Assembly: GCA_013813135.1 (NCBI GenBank)
Contig: JACCSF010000096.1
Location: 1 to 15,889 of the forward strand
DNA from: Thermoleophilaceae bacterium
GTDB lineage: Bacteria > Actinomycetota > Thermoleophilia > Solirubrobacterales > Thermoleophilaceae
Length of the DNA: 15,889 bases
Direction of reading: 5' to 3'
Below are positions 14,588-15,889 of this stretch, one piece after another (position 1 is the stretch's first letter; each line of letters begins with the position of its first letter). Under the pieces are notes generated by a model. That model was given only the letters and a program-made list of their open reading frames with translations. It had not been told where the DNA came from and did no database searches. A program made the position numbers and the translations under genes.

Positions 14588-14771
14588 CAGACTCTTCCTT
14601 TCTGGGGTCAGCGCCCCAGCTCGTCCCGGGTGTCGCTTCGGTCTGAAGTTACCCCGTCGCCCGGTGCGGCGCGCAGTTGCGTCCTGTCGCCTCTGGGTTT
14701 GACGTGAGGCGGTCGAGGCCGGCCGCCCGACCCGCGTGCGGCTCGTCGGCTGGTCGGGCAGCCGTTCCGGA

Positions 14772-14953
14772 TCAGGCGGACGTGGCGGCGGCGAGCGCCA
14801 TGACGTGGCGGTGGTCAGCGGCTTGCCGCCGATGCCCCAATCGCCGCTGTTGACGTGCTCGACGACGACCGAGGTCATGCCGCGCATCGCCTCGCCCTCG
14901 ATCGCGACCATGGCGTCGGTGAGGCGTTCGACGATCTGTCGCGTCTGCTCAAG
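14772..14953 (-). pseudogene. Truncated tautomerase (4-oxalocrotonate tautomerase family)
   Basis: The minus strand reads LEQTRQIVERLTDAMVAIEG, then EAMRGMTSVVVEHVNSGDWG and IGGKPLTTA, the family's helix-strand-loop pattern. After TTA one base is missing: restoring it gives DVMALAAATSA and a TGA at 14774-14772, the normal ending. The N-terminal strand with the catalytic Pro-1 is absent; the similarity stops at 14953, two bases from the edge of the 51-bp repeat at 14956. So the gene has both a 5' truncation and a frameshift and cannot make an active tautomerase. Confidence 0.75.
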
Positions 14954-14955
14954 GA

Positions 14956-15006
14956 CGAGATGCAGAAGCGTTCGCGGGCGCGATCGCCGCTGCTGTCCCG
15001 GACGAG
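14956..15006 (+). repeat. Inverted dispersed repeat, right copy
   Basis: The plus-strand counterpart of 13784-13834, with four mismatches in 51 bases. The two copies point outward and enclose about 1.12 kb containing the DsrE gene and the tautomerase remnant. Its right half is itself partly self-complementary (14988-14993 with 15006-15011). Confidence 0.85.
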
Positions 15007-15386
15007 CAGCGACAGTCCTCTTCGCCTCCCGGCTTGCTCTCGCATCCCCATGCAAGCGACGCTCGCGCCACACCGTCGAATGGGTGCCCAGTGCGGCGGC
15101 GGACCCTCCCACCCCCCCATGCCTTGCCGTCGAGCGCCGGTCCGGGCCGGAGCCCTGCGAGATTGCCGGCGCCGTTTCCTTTTCTCGGCCTGGGGTAGGA
15201 TCCGATTGACGTGTCCTACATACGTAGGACTCTCGGTCTTACAGACGTAGAGCTCTCGGGTTTTGCGCGGACGGTCACGAACACGCGACGAGTCGAACGG
15301 CGGGGATCACGCCGATTACTCGGTTGCGCGGACGGCGCATCGCCGAGGCCTCAACCACTAACGCACCTGGCTCAGAGGAGATAGGT
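15007..15386. other. Intergenic region upstream of the LVIVD-repeat gene
   Basis: No gene is recognised in these 380 bases. The left part is GC-rich and featureless; the right part carries the tandem operator-like repeat (15212-15257) and a long leader before the ribosome site at 15375-15382. Confidence 0.5.
15205..15257 (+). promoter_or_regulatory. Candidate promoter with two tandem operator-like repeats
   Basis: A TTGACG at 15205-15210 resembles a -35 box; no convincing -10 box stands at the right distance. Directly after it are two adjacent 23-bp copies, 15212-15234 and 15235-15257, identical at 19 of 23 positions. The first contains a perfect dyad, GTCCTAC-ATAC-GTAGGAC (15212-15229); the second keeps the TAC-A-N-AC-GTAG core. 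Such tandem dyads over a promoter are typical of repressor operators; the core vaguely resembles BlaI/MecI-type sites, which is only a guess. The gene at 15387 begins 129 bases later. Confidence 0.5.
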
Positions 15387-15889
15387 ATGCGACGACGGTT
15401 CTCTGTTTTCCTGCTCGGGGCTCTGGCTGCCCTGGGGATCATGGCCGCGCCCGCGGTAGCCACACATGACGGCGATACCGACGCGACTGGGATGACCAAG
15501 CTCTTCAACGCCCCCAACTCTTCCACGCCCCAGGCGATCAACTCGGACATCGCGTTCTGGGGAAACAAGGCCTATGTGGGCAACTACGACGGGTTCCGGA
15601 TCTTCGACGTCTCGAATCCGGGCAGCCCGGCACTGCTGAACGACTTCAAGTGCCGCGGTCCGCAGAACGACCCGGTGATCTGGAAGAACCTGCTCTTCCT
15701 CGCGGTCGACCGGACCCAGACGGGGCCGGAGTGCGGCTCGGAGGACACCTTCAATCCCGACGGGACGCGCGCCGACGACGACCCCAACGGCTGGGAGGGC
15801 GTGCGGATCTTCGACGTCAGCAACCCTGCGGCGCCGAAGCAGATCAAGAGCGTCTACACCGACTGCGGTGCGCACACGATCACGCTCTA
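15387..15889 (+). CDS. Secreted LVIVD-repeat (beta-propeller-like) protein, partial
   Basis: The gene runs off the right edge after 167 codons. It begins at ATG 15387 with AGAGGAGA at 15375-15382. Residues 1-25 are a signal peptide: RRR, a hydrophobic core and APAVA before THDG, with likely cleavage after A25, so the protein is exported. The mature part contains two LVIVD-type repeats, GFRIFDVSNP at 69-78 and GVRIFDVSNP at 138-147, about 69 residues apart, each followed by a small-residue/Pro-rich turn, as in predicted beta-propellers of this family. C89 and C116 could form a disulfide. Function of such proteins is not established. Confidence 0.88.
   Translation, partial: MRRRFSVFLLGALAALGIMAAPAVATHDGDTDATGMTKLFNAPNSSTPQAINSDIAFWGNKAYVGNYDGFRIFDVSNPGSPALLNDFKCRGPQNDPVIWKNLLFLAVDRTQTGPECGSEDTFNPDGTRADDDPNGWEGVRIFDVSNPAAPKQIKSVYTDCGAHTITL

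Noticed and set aside
14222..15112. A 296-residue version of the DsrE protein
   Set aside because: The upstream extension contains the tautomerase remnant and filler; the ribosome site and family start place the DsrE start at 14587.

Overview
The window is high-GC DNA that most resembles a Gram-positive actinobacterium, plausibly of the Thermoleophilia/Solirubrobacterales type. That placement is an inference from base composition, strong GGAGG ribosome sites and the gene families seen; there is no rRNA or marker gene to prove it. No tRNA, rRNA or CRISPR array was found.

Left part (1-7348) is a sugar-uptake locus reading rightwards. A hairpin terminator (36-70) ends an off-window gene. Then come a lipoprotein solute-binding protein, two MalF/MalG-type permeases that are tightly coupled (3-bp gap, then a GTGA overlap), a GH13 alpha-glucosidase, and an MsmK/UgpC-type ATPase. 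Together they would bind, import and hydrolyse an alpha-glucoside or trehalose/maltose-like sugar. Two fossils lie inside the locus: the last ~30 codons of an MMPL-family transporter just before the GH13 gene, and the collapsed remains of a second transporter set between the GH13 gene and the ATPase. In the second, a lipoprotein signal peptide is joined by deletion to the C-terminal half of a second MalG, which also lost part of its ATPase-contact loop. An HD-GYP domain protein follows the ATPase in the same direction.

Middle part (7349-10903) holds a damaged aminoglycoside-phosphotransferase-family gene with two compensating frameshifts at C runs, a convergent zinc-dependent alcohol dehydrogenase, and an IS110-family transposase. 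The transposase leader can fold so that its Shine-Dalgarno is sequestered, and it is a candidate for the element's structured non-coding (bridge RNA) end.

Right part (10904-15386) is an accessory patchwork. Small intact genes (SAM methyltransferase, NTF2-like protein, VOC protein, DsrE-family protein) alternate with truncated pieces of SnoaL-like, VOC, tyrosine-recombinase and tautomerase genes. A ~51-bp repeat occurs twice in inverted orientation, bracketing the DsrE gene and a tautomerase remnant that is cut at the repeat edge. The window ends inside a secreted LVIVD-repeat protein gene, preceded by two tandem copies of a 23-bp operator-like sequence.
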